Assembly: GCA_910589105.1 (NCBI GenBank)
Contig: CAJUST010000005.1
Location: 62,001-126,000, forward strand
DNA length: 64,000 nt
Origin: an uncultured Lachnospiraceae bacterium
Lineage (GTDB): Bacteria; Bacillota; Clostridia; Lachnospirales; Lachnospiraceae
Reading direction: 5' to 3'
Shown here: piece after piece, positions 51,389 through 61,610 of the stretch
Layout: each line of letters starts with the position of its first letter
Position numbering within the stretch: position 1 is the first letter of the stretch
The notes under the pieces: generated by a model
What the model saw: only the letters and a program-made list of their open reading frames with translations
What the model was told of the DNA's origin: nothing
Databases searched by the model: none
Program-made: the position numbers and the translations under genes

Positions 51389-53674
51389 CTAACGTCTGTT
51401 ATAATTGATTAAACATCCCTTGAGGATAATGTCTCTTTCATCGTCTGTCAGTTCTCCAAGCCTTAACTTAAATTCTTTTAATTCCCCTTCTTTCACAACA
51501 TAAGCATTTAATTCAGAAGCTTTTGCGCTGACTTCTTCTTTAATATTTGGAAGGAACAAATAATCCCCATTTGTAAAAGGAAGCTCCCCTTCTTCGATTA
51601 ACAACGGAAGCATACCCCAGTTAATCAAGTTCGAACGGTAACGCTTTGTCGCATATTCATTTGCAATATTCGCCCAGCCGCCTAACACCTTCTGGCAGGA
51701 AGCCGCCTGCTCACGGGCAGAGCCGTCCCCCGGTTTTACGGCAAAAATCGTACTGCCAATCCCAATCGTTTTTCTGCTAATATCGTCATAATGTTCTTTT
51801 ATTGTATCCATTACAGGCTTTAAGCTTGGCAAAGCTTCACATGGACAAGAATCCGCTTCGATTGCCTTTTGCGCCTTCTGGATTTCTTTCGCCTTCCCAA
51901 CATAAGAAGGATCTTTCCTTGACAGCGTAAATTCCGCAAGCCCAAGCGGATTTGAACGGTAGGAAGAAGTTTCCCCAGAAGGAATCAGCTCATCTGTCGT
52001 CGTTACCGGATCGTGGATTTCAGCCGTTACCTGCAATAATAAATGTTTTGGCAGCGCGCTCATCTTCGGCCAGTCTTTAATATTTGGGCCAAACTGAATC
52101 TCAACGGAAGGATCTGCCACTCCCTTGCTGTCAAATACACGGTTCTCATAGATTTTTGCATCAAAATGGTACTGTGGTTTTGTATACTCAATATCAAAAT
52201 CCGTAGCCGCCGTAAGAAGACCCTGATTTGCCGCTGTCGCCGCAATAGAACGGGCGTCCATTAAAGCCACGGAAGCAATCTGCCCATTCTGTACTTTTGA
52301 TCCTTCGCGGTTCGGGAAATTCCTAGTGGAATGCCTGATCGAAAACGCATTATTGGCAGGCGTATCCCCTGCGCCAAAACATGGGCCGCAGAATGCCGTT
52401 TTTAACACTGCGCCAGTCTCCATTAACACCGCCGCCGCGCCGTTTTTCATAAGCTCCATATAAATTGGCGAGCTTGCCGGATAAACGCTTAATGAAAATT
52501 CATTTGACCCAATGGACGCCCCTTTTAAGATGTCCGCCGCATCGCAGATATTTTCAAAGCCGCCGCCTGCGCATCCTGCAATTATCCCCTGATCCACAAA
52601 GAACTTTCCATTTCTTACTTTGCTCTTTAAATCAATATTTGCCGCGCCGTCAAAACTTACCTGCGCGCGTTTCTCGCAATCGTCTAAAATATCCATTAAA
52701 TTTGCATTCAGTTCCTCAATCGTATATGTGTTGCTCGGGTGGAATGGCATAGCAATCATCGGACGGATTTCGCTTAAGTCTATTTCAATCATTCCATCAT
52801 AAAAAGCAATTTCTTTCGGATTTAATTCTTGATACTCGCCGCTTCTGCCATGGATTTCATAAAACTCTTTTACGGCGCCGTCAGTCCTCCATATAGAAGA
52901 AAGACAGGTCGTTTCTGTCGTCATAACGTCTACGCCGATACGGAAATCAACGCTTAATTCGGACACGCCCGGCCCTACAAATTCCATTACTTTATTTTTT
53001 ACATAGCCATTTGCAAACACTTTGCCTATTATCGCTAATGCAATATCCTGCGGGCCTACGCCTTTTAACGGGGCGCCCTTTAAGTATACGCCCACCACTT
53101 CCGGCATATTAATGTCATACGTCTGCCCCAGTAACTGTTTCACAAGTTCCGGCCCGCCTTCTCCCATTGCCATCGTGCCAAGCGCGCCATAACGGGTATG
53201 GGAATCTGACCCTAAGATCATCTTTCCCCCTCCGGCTAGCATTTCTCTTGCAAACTGATGGATCACTGCCTGATGAGGCGGCACATACATTCCGCCATAC
53301 CGTTTCGCGCAGGTTAACCCAAACATATGATCGTCTTCATTAATTGTCCCTCCAACCGCGCAAAGGCTGTTATGGCAGTTTGTCAGCACATATTGGATCG
53401 GAAATTTTTCCAGCCCCGAAGCCCTTGCCGTCTGAATAATCCCGACAAATGTGATGTCATGTGAAGTTAATTTATCAAATTTAATCTGAAGCTTGTCCAT
53501 ATTGCCGGAAACGTTATGGCTCTCCATAATGCCATAGGCAATCGTATTCTTAGCCGCTTCTTCTTTCGTAACGCTTTTTCCCGTTTTACTTAAAATTTCT
53601 TCTACACATCCTGCGCCATCTTCTATCAATTCTTTTCCATTTAACAGATAAACTCCGTTTTCATATAGTTTCAT
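51389..53674 (-). CDS. Aconitase-family hydratase (YbhJ-like)
   Basis: The 761-residue product belongs to the aconitase superfamily of [4Fe-4S] hydro-lyases. It has the family blocks [20 protein letters not shown] (about 160-180), [17 protein letters not shown] and [14 protein letters not shown] with the cluster cysteines, and the swivelling-domain pattern [14 protein letters not shown]. The length and sequence resemble E. coli YbhJ and the hydratases found in Lachnospiraceae, whose substrate is unknown, more than AcnA or LeuC. It lies between the two-component kinase and the AI-2E transporter. Confidence 0.88.
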   Translation of the reverse strand: MKLYENGVYLLNGKELIEDGAGCVEEILSKTGKSVTKEEAAKNTIAYGIMESHNVSGNMDKLQIKFDKLTSHDITFVGIIQTARASGLEKFPIQYVLTNCHNSLCAVGGTINEDDHMFGLTCAKRYGGMYVPPHQAVIHQFAREMLAGGGKMILGSDSHTRYGALGTMAMGEGGPELVKQLLGQTYDINMPEVVGVYLKGAPLKGVGPQDIALAIIGKVFANGYVKNKVMEFVGPGVSELSVDFRIGVDVMTTETTCLSSIWRTDGAVKEFYEIHGRSGEYQELNPKEIAFYDGMIEIDLSEIRPMIAMPFHPSNTYTIEELNANLMDILDDCEKRAQVSFDGAANIDLKSKVRNGKFFVDQGIIAGCAGGGFENICDAADILKGASIGSNEFSLSVYPASSPIYMELMKNGAAAVLMETGAVLKTAFCGPCFGAGDTPANNAFSIRHSTRNFPNREGSKVQNGQIASVALMDARSIAATAANQGLLTAATDFDIEYTKPQYHFDAKIYENRVFDSKGVADPSVEIQFGPNIKDWPKMSALPKHLLLQVTAEIHDPVTTTDELIPSGETSSYRSNPLGLAEFTLSRKDPSYVGKAKEIQKAQKAIEADSCPCEALPSLKPVMDTIKEHYDDISRKTIGIGSTIFAVKPGDGSAREQAASCQKVLGGWANIANEYATKRYRSNLINWGMLPLLIEEGELPFTNGDYLFLPNIKEEVSAKASELNAYVVKEGELKEFKLRLGELTDDERDIILKGCLINYNRR

Positions 53675-53734
53675 AATTTTCTAATTCTCCTTACTCCATA
53701 GTTATTAAAATCATAAATGCAATATTGCCAAAAG

Positions 53735-55717
53735 TCAAGGATTTATCACCGGAAACGTAATAGATACGATAAATAAATCTCCATCTATTTTAATTTCGAA
53801 TGTTCCTCCCATCAGATTCGTTAAATTTCTGGCAATCGACAGTCCCAAACCATTTCCTTCCGTCCCTCTCGACTCGTCTCCCCTTACAAACCGTTCGCTT
53901 AAATCCTGCGCCGGTTTATGGATGCTTTGGGCGCAAATGTCTTTAATAGAAAATTCTCCTATCCCATTTTCCACTTTTAATTCCACAAACACCCTTGTAT
54001 CTTTCATCGCATATTTCGCTACATTATTATATAGGTTCTGCACAACCCTCCAGACACGGCTTCCGTCTGCTAATATCATCACCGGCTCTTTTGGAAGCCG
54101 CGTCACTACTGTCAGCCCTACATCTTCAAAAATCTCATTAAATTCCCCGCCTGTCTGGAATATTAATTCCACCATGTTAATCGGCTGCATGTCTAATATA
54201 ATATTTCCGCTTGTAATCTGTGAAACTTCTACCAAATCTTCCGTCAGTTGTTTTAACCTCTGGGATTTCTTGTCTAAAATCTCTACATAATTCTCAACGT
54301 TCTCATTCCAGCAGCCTTCCATTTTAATCAGGCTGATATAATTTATTATTGAAGTCAGCGGTGTTTTAATGTCATGGGAAACGTTTGTCACAAGTTCCGT
54401 TTTCAGACGCTCGCTTTTTACATTTTCCTCTACGGCTTTTAACAGCCCTTCGCCGATTCCATTAATTTCCTCCGCCAGTTCTTTGTAATCCCCTTTATAT
54501 TCTTTTAAATCTAATTTATACTCCAATTTACCATGGCTGATTTCTCTAATTCCGTCCAAAATCTTTTTCCTAAACACGGTGTGTTCCATAAATGTGACGG
54601 AAGAATACACAAACAAAGCTAAAAGCCCAAAAACAGCCCAAACGCTTTGCCTGAAAAATGATTTCCAGAGAAAAAACAGCTCCATAGCCATACAGACAAC
54701 AATACGGATAATCCCCCGTTTTTCCATTGCCTGTTCTTTCATGCTCTTTTTATAAATACGGATTACATAAGATACCAGACTGCATTTTGTAAATAGGTCA
54801 GCTTTTATTTTTCTAACAAAACTCATATAGAGCGTAAGCAGTACGGCGTCCGATAAAAACACTAACGTGCCCGTTAAAATTAAGGAACTTGAAATCCCCC
54901 ACTCTTTGTCCCCAAGCTTTGCGCAAAACAAGATCAGCCCCGTCATAAAAATTACCGCGGCGGCAAATAAAAGCTCTGTCGGCAGATAATCTATCCTGTG
55001 TAAATGGATACTATCGTCTTTATCGCTTCTACCCGTCGCAAGCGTAATATAGATCATAGTCAGTAAAAAGGATAAAAACGCCACAATCGCCACAAAGATA
55101 CTGACGCCAATCCATGGAACATAGGTATCATAAATCACTGCGGCATTTGCAATCGCATCCGCTTTTGAGAGAGACGTGTCTATCCCAATAATCAGACAGC
55201 CGGTTCCGCCCGCCTGAAACAGCCGGATCACGTCCATCTGGGAAAGCTGGTCTAAATACTTAAGGTTTCCTTTCAAATCTAACAATGCATCGTCATAGCA
55301 AAGATAATTTCCAAGCTTTTTCGCCTGCCTGACCGCTTCTTCTTTGTTCGAAATATCCTTCATATTTGTATAAACCTTATTTTCTTGTAAAAACCAATAA
55401 TAAAGATTGGATAATCCGCCTTCAAATTTTACTTTATACATTTTATATTTCGTGTTCTGCGGTTCCGTCATGACTTTTTCTTCTACTCTGCGTTCCATCT
55501 GAAGATACATCATTAAATCTTTGATTTCTTCTGAAATCTCCTCTACATAATAGTAAGAATGAAAAAAGGAATAGTTATTTCCGATGTCGCGAAAACTCAG
55601 CCTATTCCTTCCAAATAAATTTACCATTAAGGAGAAAACGACAATTACAATAATCAAAAATACCATCTGCATAAGAACTGCAACTGTTTTAAATCCATTA
55701 TTGAATTTGTTGTTCAT
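53735..55717 (-). CDS. Membrane sensor histidine kinase
   Basis: The 660-residue kinase has a first membrane helix at about residues 12-32, a ~160-residue extracellular part, then five or six further membrane segments between about 200 and 380. A HAMP-like region follows, then the HisKA domain with NVSHDIKTPLTSI (His448), the N-box LYNNVAKYAM and the G2 box EGNGLGLSIARNL. Its G1 region FSIKDICAQSI departs from DxGxG, as in VanS-like kinases. Its response regulator is 12 bp upstream in the same direction, so the two form a pair. Confidence 0.92.
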   Translation of the reverse strand: MNNKFNNGFKTVAVLMQMVFLIIVIVVFSLMVNLFGRNRLSFRDIGNNYSFFHSYYYVEEISEEIKDLMMYLQMERRVEEKVMTEPQNTKYKMYKVKFEGGLSNLYYWFLQENKVYTNMKDISNKEEAVRQAKKLGNYLCYDDALLDLKGNLKYLDQLSQMDVIRLFQAGGTGCLIIGIDTSLSKADAIANAAVIYDTYVPWIGVSIFVAIVAFLSFLLTMIYITLATGRSDKDDSIHLHRIDYLPTELLFAAAVIFMTGLILFCAKLGDKEWGISSSLILTGTLVFLSDAVLLTLYMSFVRKIKADLFTKCSLVSYVIRIYKKSMKEQAMEKRGIIRIVVCMAMELFFLWKSFFRQSVWAVFGLLALFVYSSVTFMEHTVFRKKILDGIREISHGKLEYKLDLKEYKGDYKELAEEINGIGEGLLKAVEENVKSERLKTELVTNVSHDIKTPLTSIINYISLIKMEGCWNENVENYVEILDKKSQRLKQLTEDLVEVSQITSGNIILDMQPINMVELIFQTGGEFNEIFEDVGLTVVTRLPKEPVMILADGSRVWRVVQNLYNNVAKYAMKDTRVFVELKVENGIGEFSIKDICAQSIHKPAQDLSERFVRGDESRGTEGNGLGLSIARNLTNLMGGTFEIKIDGDLFIVSITFPVINP

Positions 55718-55729
55718 TCTAACTTCCTT

Positions 55730-56422
55730 CTATGCTTTTTCAATTTTATATCCGATTCCCCAAACGACTTTAATATAACGCGGCTCTTTTGGATTTATCT
55801 CAATTTTCTCCCGAATGTGCCTGATATGTACAGCCACCGTATTGTCTGCCCCGATTGCATCCGCATTCCAGATGCTTTCATAAATCTGGCTGATGGAAAA
55901 CACTTTTCCCTGATTCTTCATTAATAAAAGCAGGATATTATATTCGATTGGCGTTAATTTCACCTGCTCGTCGTCTACGGTCACTTCCTTTAAGTCATCG
56001 TTTATAACAAGGCCTCCCGTCTGATAAACAGACTGGCTGCTCTCCGCTGCATTTCCAAGTTTAGTATAACGGCGGATTTGGGATTTCACCCTCGCCACCA
56101 GTTCCAATGGGTTAAACGGCTTTGTCAAGTAATCGTCCGCGCCGATATTTAGTCCTAAAATTTTGTCAGAATCTTCCGACTTCGCGGATAAAATAATAAT
56201 TGGAATGCTGCTTTCTTCGCGGATTTTTAATGTCGCATGAATCCCGTCGAGTTTTGGCATCATTACATCTATAATCAATAAGTCAACTGCCTGTTTTTTT
56301 AAAAGCTCCAATGCCTGCGCGCCATCATATGCTTTGATGACCTCATACCCTTCCTGCTGTAAATATATTTCTATCGCTTCCACGATCTCTTTATCGTCGT
56401 CACAGACAAGTATCCGGTTCAT
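55730..56422 (-). CDS. OmpR/PhoB-family response regulator
   Basis: The 230-residue product has an N-terminal receiver domain with Asp8/Asp9, phosphoacceptor Asp52 (LIIDVMMPKLDG) and the KPF loop, and a C-terminal winged helix (IEYNILLLLMKNQGKVFSIS to VHIRHIREKIE) that binds DNA. It lies 12 bp before the kinase gene, which it presumably serves. The ribosome binding site is AAGGAGGGG. The regulated genes are not known; adjacent hyd and coiled-coil genes are possible (inference). Confidence 0.95.
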   Translation of the reverse strand: MNRILVCDDDKEIVEAIEIYLQQEGYEVIKAYDGAQALELLKKQAVDLLIIDVMMPKLDGIHATLKIREESSIPIIILSAKSEDSDKILGLNIGADDYLTKPFNPLELVARVKSQIRRYTKLGNAAESSQSVYQTGGLVINDDLKEVTVDDEQVKLTPIEYNILLLLMKNQGKVFSISQIYESIWNADAIGADNTVAVHIRHIREKIEINPKEPRYIKVVWGIGYKIEKA

Positions 56423-56451
56423 ACTTTCTGTCCCCTCCTTATCCGTATCTG

Positions 56452-57219
56452 TCAGCCTTTTCTGCCAAATGAGAAAAATTTCTGTCTTTTTTCCTTTTTC
56501 TCCTCATCTTCTTCTTCATCGTCTTTTGGCTCATCTAATAAACTTTCTAGTTTTTGGAAATATTCCCGATTTATTTTAATGACCGGTTTTTCATAAGCCG
56601 TCTGCTTTTCTTCCGTCACATCTGCTGTAATTTCTTCCGCCATTTCCGATTCGGATTTTTTTTCCGCTTTTTTATAAAAGTTCCCCGAACGCCCTTCTTC
56701 TAAGAGTTTCTGATTTTCTTTTTCTTTCTCTATTTCCCGATTGCGCTCCTGAATCAAACGCATATACTTCTGTGAATCCTTCATATCTTCCAACTGGGTA
56801 ATTAATTCAAGCTGGTTACTGCGGACAACGCGTTTTTCCTGCTCCATCTCCTGACTCAACCTGCTTAACGTTTCTTTTACCGATTTTTCCGCTGCATCAA
56901 TAATTCTTTGGATTCTCCCTAACGCATCTTCAGAATAGAGAACAGAAGCCGCATAAATATCCTGAGACTGATGGTTTGCATTGCGTAAAATTTCCATACG
57001 CTGGTTTTCCGCTTCCAATTCTGCGCGATTTCTGCCCTGAACCGTAAGATCGTAAAACTCCATCATTTCATTGACTGCTTCACTTAGGTTCGTAAGCTGC
57101 TGCTGCATTATTTTCTTATGGATTAAAACATATTCTTCGTCTGTTTCAACAACCTGACCTCTCGAAACCATAAGATGCATCTCGCGTAAAATTCGCTCCA
57201 GTTTATCCTGTATGCTCAT
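56452..57219 (-). CDS. Coiled-coil protein of unknown function
   Basis: The 255-residue product is almost entirely helical and charged. It has long coiled-coil stretches at about 30-180, many Gln/Glu/Lys residues and an acidic, lysine-rich C-terminal tail ending KKEKRQKFFSFGRKG. No membrane helix, signal peptide or catalytic motif is visible. Its ATG overlaps the HydF stop by 4 bp (ATGA), and the CAGGAGGGG in the HydF end serves as its ribosome binding site, so it is tightly coupled to hydrogenase maturation genes and to the following response regulator. I do not recognise a family. Confidence 0.6.
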   Translation of the reverse strand: MSIQDKLERILREMHLMVSRGQVVETDEEYVLIHKKIMQQQLTNLSEAVNEMMEFYDLTVQGRNRAELEAENQRMEILRNANHQSQDIYAASVLYSEDALGRIQRIIDAAEKSVKETLSRLSQEMEQEKRVVRSNQLELITQLEDMKDSQKYMRLIQERNREIEKEKENQKLLEEGRSGNFYKKAEKKSESEMAEEITADVTEEKQTAYEKPVIKINREYFQKLESLLDEPKDDEEEDEEKKEKRQKFFSFGRKG

Positions 57220-58457
57220 AACCCCTCCTGCGGATCTTTAAGAAAAAATTCAAGGCTGCGTTCAAAAATACCTTTTAAATACGCAATCGCCATTCCGTAG
57301 TTCGTCATCGGGACATTCTGCTCTTTTGCGCATTCCAAACGGTATTTCATTTCCCGCCCATTTAATGTACACCCTCCGCAATGCACAATCAAGGCATATT
57401 TTGTCAATTCTTTTGGAAAATCTCCTCCGCTTGTAAATTCAAACGAGAGATTTTTTTTCGTATGCTCATTTAACCAGCGCGGCAATTTCACTGAACCAAT
57501 GTCCCCACACTGCCTATGATGCGTACAGCCTTCAGAAATCAATACAAAATCATTTTCTTTCAGTGTCTTAATTGCCTTTGCCCCTTCTATCTGCTGGTTG
57601 AAATTTCCTTTATATCTGGAGAAAAGTATTGAAAAGGACGTCAGGTAAATATCGTCCGGCGTATCCTTTGCCACACGGGAAAATGCCTGACTGTCAGTAA
57701 TTATGAGTTTCGGTTTTACTGAAAGGGAAGAAAGAGCGGCGCGAAGTTCCGTATCTTTTGCCACAACCGGAATTGCCCCGCCTTCTAAACAATCCCGTAT
57801 AACTTGCTGCTGCGGCAAAATCAGCCTGCCTTTTGGCGCAGAAGAATCAATCGGAACGACTAAGACTACTATATCGTTTTTTTCCAATTTATCACTTATA
57901 ATTTTTTTCTCCACTTCTTTTGATGAAACTAGAGAAGCAAGCGTTTCTTTTAATTTTTGTATATTTTCTCCGCTTTTTGTGCTTAGAAAAAGTATAGATT
58001 TTTCATTTTGAAGCAGTTTATTAATTCTATTTTTCTCATCTGGGTTCAGATTCTCCGATTTATTTACCGCAATGAGATAAGGAATCCGTTTCTTGTAAAA
58101 CTGTGTAAGCAGTGGACGCTCTAGCATTTCAAATTCATTTGAATCCGGCGGGCATTTGCCATCTATGACAAGAATCGCAAGATCTGTCTTATGAAGAACG
58201 CCAAGCGTTTTTTCTTTCCGCATGGCGCCTAAATCCCCTTCTTCGTCCATTCCCGCCGTATCAGTCATTACAACTGGGCCAAATGGCAAAAGTTCCATCG
58301 CCTTGCTGACTGGATCAGTTGTCGTCCCTTTTATTTCAGAAACAATGGCTAAGTTTTGTCCAGTCACTGCATTTAAAAGACTTGACTTTCCAGCGTTCCT
58401 TCTTCCAAAAAACCCGATATGCAGACGGTTTGCGGACGGTGTTTCATTCATTCCCAT
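57216..58457 (-). CDS. hydF: [FeFe]-hydrogenase maturation GTPase HydF
   Basis: HydF is the scaffold that receives the diiron subcluster and delivers it to hydrogenase. The 413-residue product has an N-terminal Era-like GTPase domain with P-loop GRRNAGKS (18-25), the switch GTTTDPVSKAM and G3 DTAGMDEEGD. The C-terminal domain has the cluster ligands CTHHRQC (Cys311, His313) and HCGGC (Cys360, Cys363), spaced as in the family CxH-x46-53-CxxC pattern. It is the last of the hydE-hydG-hydF genes. All maturation residues are intact. Confidence 0.96.
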   Translation of the reverse strand: MGMNETPSANRLHIGFFGRRNAGKSSLLNAVTGQNLAIVSEIKGTTTDPVSKAMELLPFGPVVMTDTAGMDEEGDLGAMRKEKTLGVLHKTDLAILVIDGKCPPDSNEFEMLERPLLTQFYKKRIPYLIAVNKSENLNPDEKNRINKLLQNEKSILFLSTKSGENIQKLKETLASLVSSKEVEKKIISDKLEKNDIVVLVVPIDSSAPKGRLILPQQQVIRDCLEGGAIPVVAKDTELRAALSSLSVKPKLIITDSQAFSRVAKDTPDDIYLTSFSILFSRYKGNFNQQIEGAKAIKTLKENDFVLISEGCTHHRQCGDIGSVKLPRWLNEHTKKNLSFEFTSGGDFPKELTKYALIVHCGGCTLNGREMKYRLECAKEQNVPMTNYGMAIAYLKGIFERSLEFFLKDPQEGL

Positions 58458-58476
58458 AATTTACCCCTTTATCTGT

Positions 58477-59895
58477 TTAGAAGCGGAAATCTCTTTTTCC
58501 CTCATGGATATTTGCAATATATTCCGCCGCTTTTTTCCTTACTGTCTCATTCGGAATCTTTTCTAACTCTTTTTCAATTAATTTCTCACCGATTTTCTTT
58601 GTTTCCTCTGATGCATAATCCTCAAGATATTCTTTTAACGTCATAAGCGCATTTGGGTGACAGCAATTTATAATCTGCTTATTTTTTAACAGTGTCATAA
58701 ATCGGTCTCCCGTCCGCCCCTCTCTGTAACATGCTGTACAGAAACTTGGCGCATATCCCAATTTCATCAGCCATTGTACAACTTCATCTAAACTCCGGTT
58801 GTCGCTAATGTCAAACTGCGCAGAATTTTCATCCGGCTTTTCTTCATCGGCGTATCCCCCTACGCTCGTCTTAGATCCTCCGCTAATTTGGGAAATGCCA
58901 AGATGAAGCGCCCGCTCCCTGCTTTTTTGGGATTCTCTCGTCGATATAATCATTCCTGTATACGGAACTGCAATCCGAAGACAAGCCACGATTTTCGCAA
59001 ATGTATCGTCGCTGATTCCATTATCGAAAACGTCCGGATCTATATCGTCGGCTTTTCGGACACGCGGCACACTGATTGTATGCGGGCCTACGCCGCCAAA
59101 CGCTTCCATATGCTCCGCGTGCATAATGATTCCGGTAAAGTCATAGCGGTAATTATTCAGCCCGAACAACACGCCAATCCCCATATCGTCAATTCCGGCT
59201 TCTCTCGCCCGATCCATAGCTTCCGTATGATAGGCGTAATCGCTTTTCGGGCCGGTTGGATGAAGATCTTCATAAGATTTCTTATTATAAGTTTCCTGAA
59301 ACAGAATATAAGTTCCAATTCCAGCTTCCTTTAACTTTTTGTAATTTTCTACAGAAGTAGCCGCGATATTAACGTTAACGCGGCGAATCGCTCCATTTTT
59401 ATGCTTAATGCTGTAAATTGTCCGAATGCTCTCTAAAATATATTCAATCGGATTATTCACGGGATCTTCTCCAGCTTCTAAAGCAAGCCGTTTATGCCCC
59501 ATATCCTGCAATGCCGTCACTTCCCTGACAATGTCTTCCTGTGTCAGCTTCTTTCTTGTAATATTTTTATTTTTCAAATGATATGGGCAATACTTACAGC
59601 CGTTTATGCAGTAATTAGACAGATACAATGGAGCAAACATAACAACCCTGTTGCCATAAAATTCCTGCTTTATCGCTTCCGCTAACTGATAAATCCTTTC
59701 GTTTAAATCTTCTATCTCACAGTCCAAAAGAGTAATTGCCTCTTTATGGGAAATTCCTTTCATCTCGGAAGCTTTCTCTAAAATCCGTTCAATTACTTCT
59801 CTGTTGTTTTTATTTTGCTCTGCATACGAAAGAGAAGACTGTATCTCCTCGTCACTGATAAATTCTTCCGCTCTTGGTGACATTACGTTGTACAT
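58477..59895 (-). CDS. hydG: [FeFe]-hydrogenase maturation radical SAM protein HydG
   Basis: HydG cleaves tyrosine to make CO and CN ligands. The 472-residue product has the radical-SAM motif CINGCKYC (Cys96, Cys100, Cys103) and the C-terminal second-cluster motif with Cys386, Cys389 and Cys412, which fits CX2CX22C exactly. The ATG at 59895 has GGGAGG 6 nt upstream and lies inside the end of hydE (13-bp overlap). The order hydE-hydG-hydF is typical of Clostridia. Confidence 0.97.
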   Translation of the reverse strand: MYNVMSPRAEEFISDEEIQSSLSYAEQNKNNREVIERILEKASEMKGISHKEAITLLDCEIEDLNERIYQLAEAIKQEFYGNRVVMFAPLYLSNYCINGCKYCPYHLKNKNITRKKLTQEDIVREVTALQDMGHKRLALEAGEDPVNNPIEYILESIRTIYSIKHKNGAIRRVNVNIAATSVENYKKLKEAGIGTYILFQETYNKKSYEDLHPTGPKSDYAYHTEAMDRAREAGIDDMGIGVLFGLNNYRYDFTGIIMHAEHMEAFGGVGPHTISVPRVRKADDIDPDVFDNGISDDTFAKIVACLRIAVPYTGMIISTRESQKSRERALHLGISQISGGSKTSVGGYADEEKPDENSAQFDISDNRSLDEVVQWLMKLGYAPSFCTACYREGRTGDRFMTLLKNKQIINCCHPNALMTLKEYLEDYASEETKKIGEKLIEKELEKIPNETVRKKAAEYIANIHEGKRDFRF

Positions 59896-60941
59896 TTCAT
59901 TCCTCCCAATCCTTCTGCCGGATCTCCGCGGCCTTCTGCAAACCGATACCCGATCTTATCTAACCTGCTTTTTAAATGTTGAAAACTTTCAGCCGCTTCG
60001 TCTCCGGCGCATAATTTATTGTCGTATAGCTCATACTTCTTTCGGTTTTCCTTTGGGGAAAGATTAGGCATAATGACGTTTGCCCCCGCTAATATGCCAA
60101 GTTCCCTCCCATTTTCGCAAATCGTGCCTAACGCAGTCGTTGCCGGAATAAGCAAATCCGGCTTAAGGAGCCGCAAAAGCCCAATCATATAAAGAGTCTG
60201 CCCAAGCGTCCCTGCCGTTTTGCCCGCAAAAGGCGTATCGTGATGTGGGATAAAAGGGCCGACCCCAACCATTTGGGGCTTAAACTTTGTAATAAAGAGC
60301 ATATCTTCTGCAAGGCATTCCGCCGTCTGGCCGGGAGATCCCGCCATAAATCCACATCCAACCTGAAATCCAGCTTCTTTTAAATTCCAAAGACAATCCA
60401 TACGGCTTCTTAACGTTAATTCCTCTGGATGGAGCATCCGGTAATGTGGATCAACTGCCGTTTCATGACGGAGCAAATAGCGGTCTGCCCCTGAATCGTG
60501 AAACTTTTTGTAACTCTCTTTCGGACGTTCTCCTATAGATAACGTCAATGCGCAATCTGGATAGAGCGACTTTATTTTTGTAATCAGTCTCACCATGCGT
60601 TCGTCCGTGTAATAGACGTCTTCGCCGCCTTGCAGCACAAACGTCCGAAACCCAATGCGGTATCCGTTTTCACAACATTGTAAAATTTCTTCTTCGCTTA
60701 AACGGTAACGGGCGGCATTTCGGTTGTCATGACGGATCCCGCAATAATAACAATTATTTCTGCAATAATTTGTAAACTCAATCAGTCCTCTGGCATATAC
60801 ATGATTGCCATAATATTTCCGCGATGCGATTCTTGCCCTTGCAAATAAATACTCTTTTTCGCTTTCTGAGGAAATTAATGCGATCCATTCTTCTTTTTCC
60901 AAAGAATGGTTTTGTTCCAGCCGGTCAATCAATTTACGCAT
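59883..60941 (-). CDS. hydE: [FeFe]-hydrogenase maturation radical SAM protein HydE
   Basis: HydE acts in building the dithiolate bridge of the H-cluster. The 352-residue product has the radical SAM motif CRNNCYYC (Cys60, Cys64, Cys67) and the GERPKESYKKFHDSGADRYL and GFMAGSPGQTAECL blocks conserved in HydE. It overlaps hydG by 13 bp and follows the DUF1858 gene by 2 bp, although the ribosome binding site before its ATG is weak, so translation is probably coupled. Confidence 0.96.
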   Translation of the reverse strand: MRKLIDRLEQNHSLEKEEWIALISSESEKEYLFARARIASRKYYGNHVYARGLIEFTNYCRNNCYYCGIRHDNRNAARYRLSEEEILQCCENGYRIGFRTFVLQGGEDVYYTDERMVRLITKIKSLYPDCALTLSIGERPKESYKKFHDSGADRYLLRHETAVDPHYRMLHPEELTLRSRMDCLWNLKEAGFQVGCGFMAGSPGQTAECLAEDMLFITKFKPQMVGVGPFIPHHDTPFAGKTAGTLGQTLYMIGLLRLLKPDLLIPATTALGTICENGRELGILAGANVIMPNLSPKENRKKYELYDNKLCAGDEAAESFQHLKSRLDKIGYRFAEGRGDPAEGLGGMKCTT

Positions 60942-60943
60942 TT

Positions 60944-61156
60944 TTATTTTGCTGAGTCTTTTTCTAAAAATTCATTAATCTGGTTTACTAATGCATCCGG
61001 TTCAATTCCATGCACCATAGCCGCTTCTTCGATCGTCTCCATCTGGGAAGACGGGCATCCCAAGCAGTGCATTCCGATATTTAAAAGTAACGGAGCTATG
61101 TTTTCATTAATCTGTAATAATTCACCTATCATAGTTGATTTTGTAACTTGCGCCAT
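60944..61156 (-). CDS. DUF1858 domain protein at the head of the hyd operon
   Basis: The 70-residue product MAQVTKSTMIGELLQINENI is a small helical DUF1858-type protein, with the family pattern IAPLLLNIGMHCLGCPSSQM and a CLGC pair (Cys31, Cys34). Such proteins often accompany iron-sulfur or redox systems; the biochemical role is not established. It follows the promoter at 61222-61250 and precedes hydE, which it may regulate or assist (inference). Confidence 0.8.
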   Translation of the reverse strand: MAQVTKSTMIGELLQINENIAPLLLNIGMHCLGCPSSQMETIEEAAMVHGIEPDALVNQINEFLEKDSAK

Positions 61157-61221
61157 TTTTTCATTCCTCCTAATTTTTTATCAGTATTTGCCTTTTTCCA
61201 GAATACCATTCACAGTAAGTT

Positions 61222-61250
61222 ATTATAATACGTTTCCTATTTTTATGCAA
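61222..61250 (-). promoter_or_regulatory. Sigma-A promoter of the hyd operon
   Basis: On the minus strand TTGCAT (61245-61250) and TATAAT (61222-61227) are 17 bp apart. Transcription would start near 61215, about 60 bp before the DUF1858 ATG. It stands back to back with the ferredoxin promoter. Confidence 0.8.
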
Positions 61251-61277
61251 ATATATTCAAAAAAATCTATTCAGCGC

Positions 61278-61306
61278 TTGTATTCAGCTATTTTTTGTAT
61301 TAAAAT
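61278..61306 (+). promoter_or_regulatory. Sigma-A promoter of the ferredoxin gene
   Basis: TTGTAT (61278-61283) and TAAAAT (61301-61306) are separated by 17 bp, about 50 bp before the ferredoxin ATG. Its -35 region lies 28 bp from that of the divergent hyd promoter, which would allow joint control. Confidence 0.7.
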
Positions 61307-61331
61307 AAGCTTAAGCTTTCACAGCTTATAA

Positions 61332-61529
<198 letters not shown>

Positions 61530-61538
61530 AAACAAAAG

Positions 61539-61574
61539 TAAACCCCCCGGAACGCATATGCGCGCGGGGGTTTT
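61539..61574. terminator. Terminator between the ferredoxin and MerR genes
   Basis: AAACCCCC (about 61540-61547) pairs with GGGGGTTTT (61566-61574) around a 17-nt loop, with an A-rich lead-in and T-rich exit. It lies between convergent genes and would serve both, more clearly the plus-strand ferredoxin. Confidence 0.75.
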
Positions 61575-61610
61575 ACTTTGTCTCTTTTTCAGCCGTTTAT
61601 TTTTAAATTC

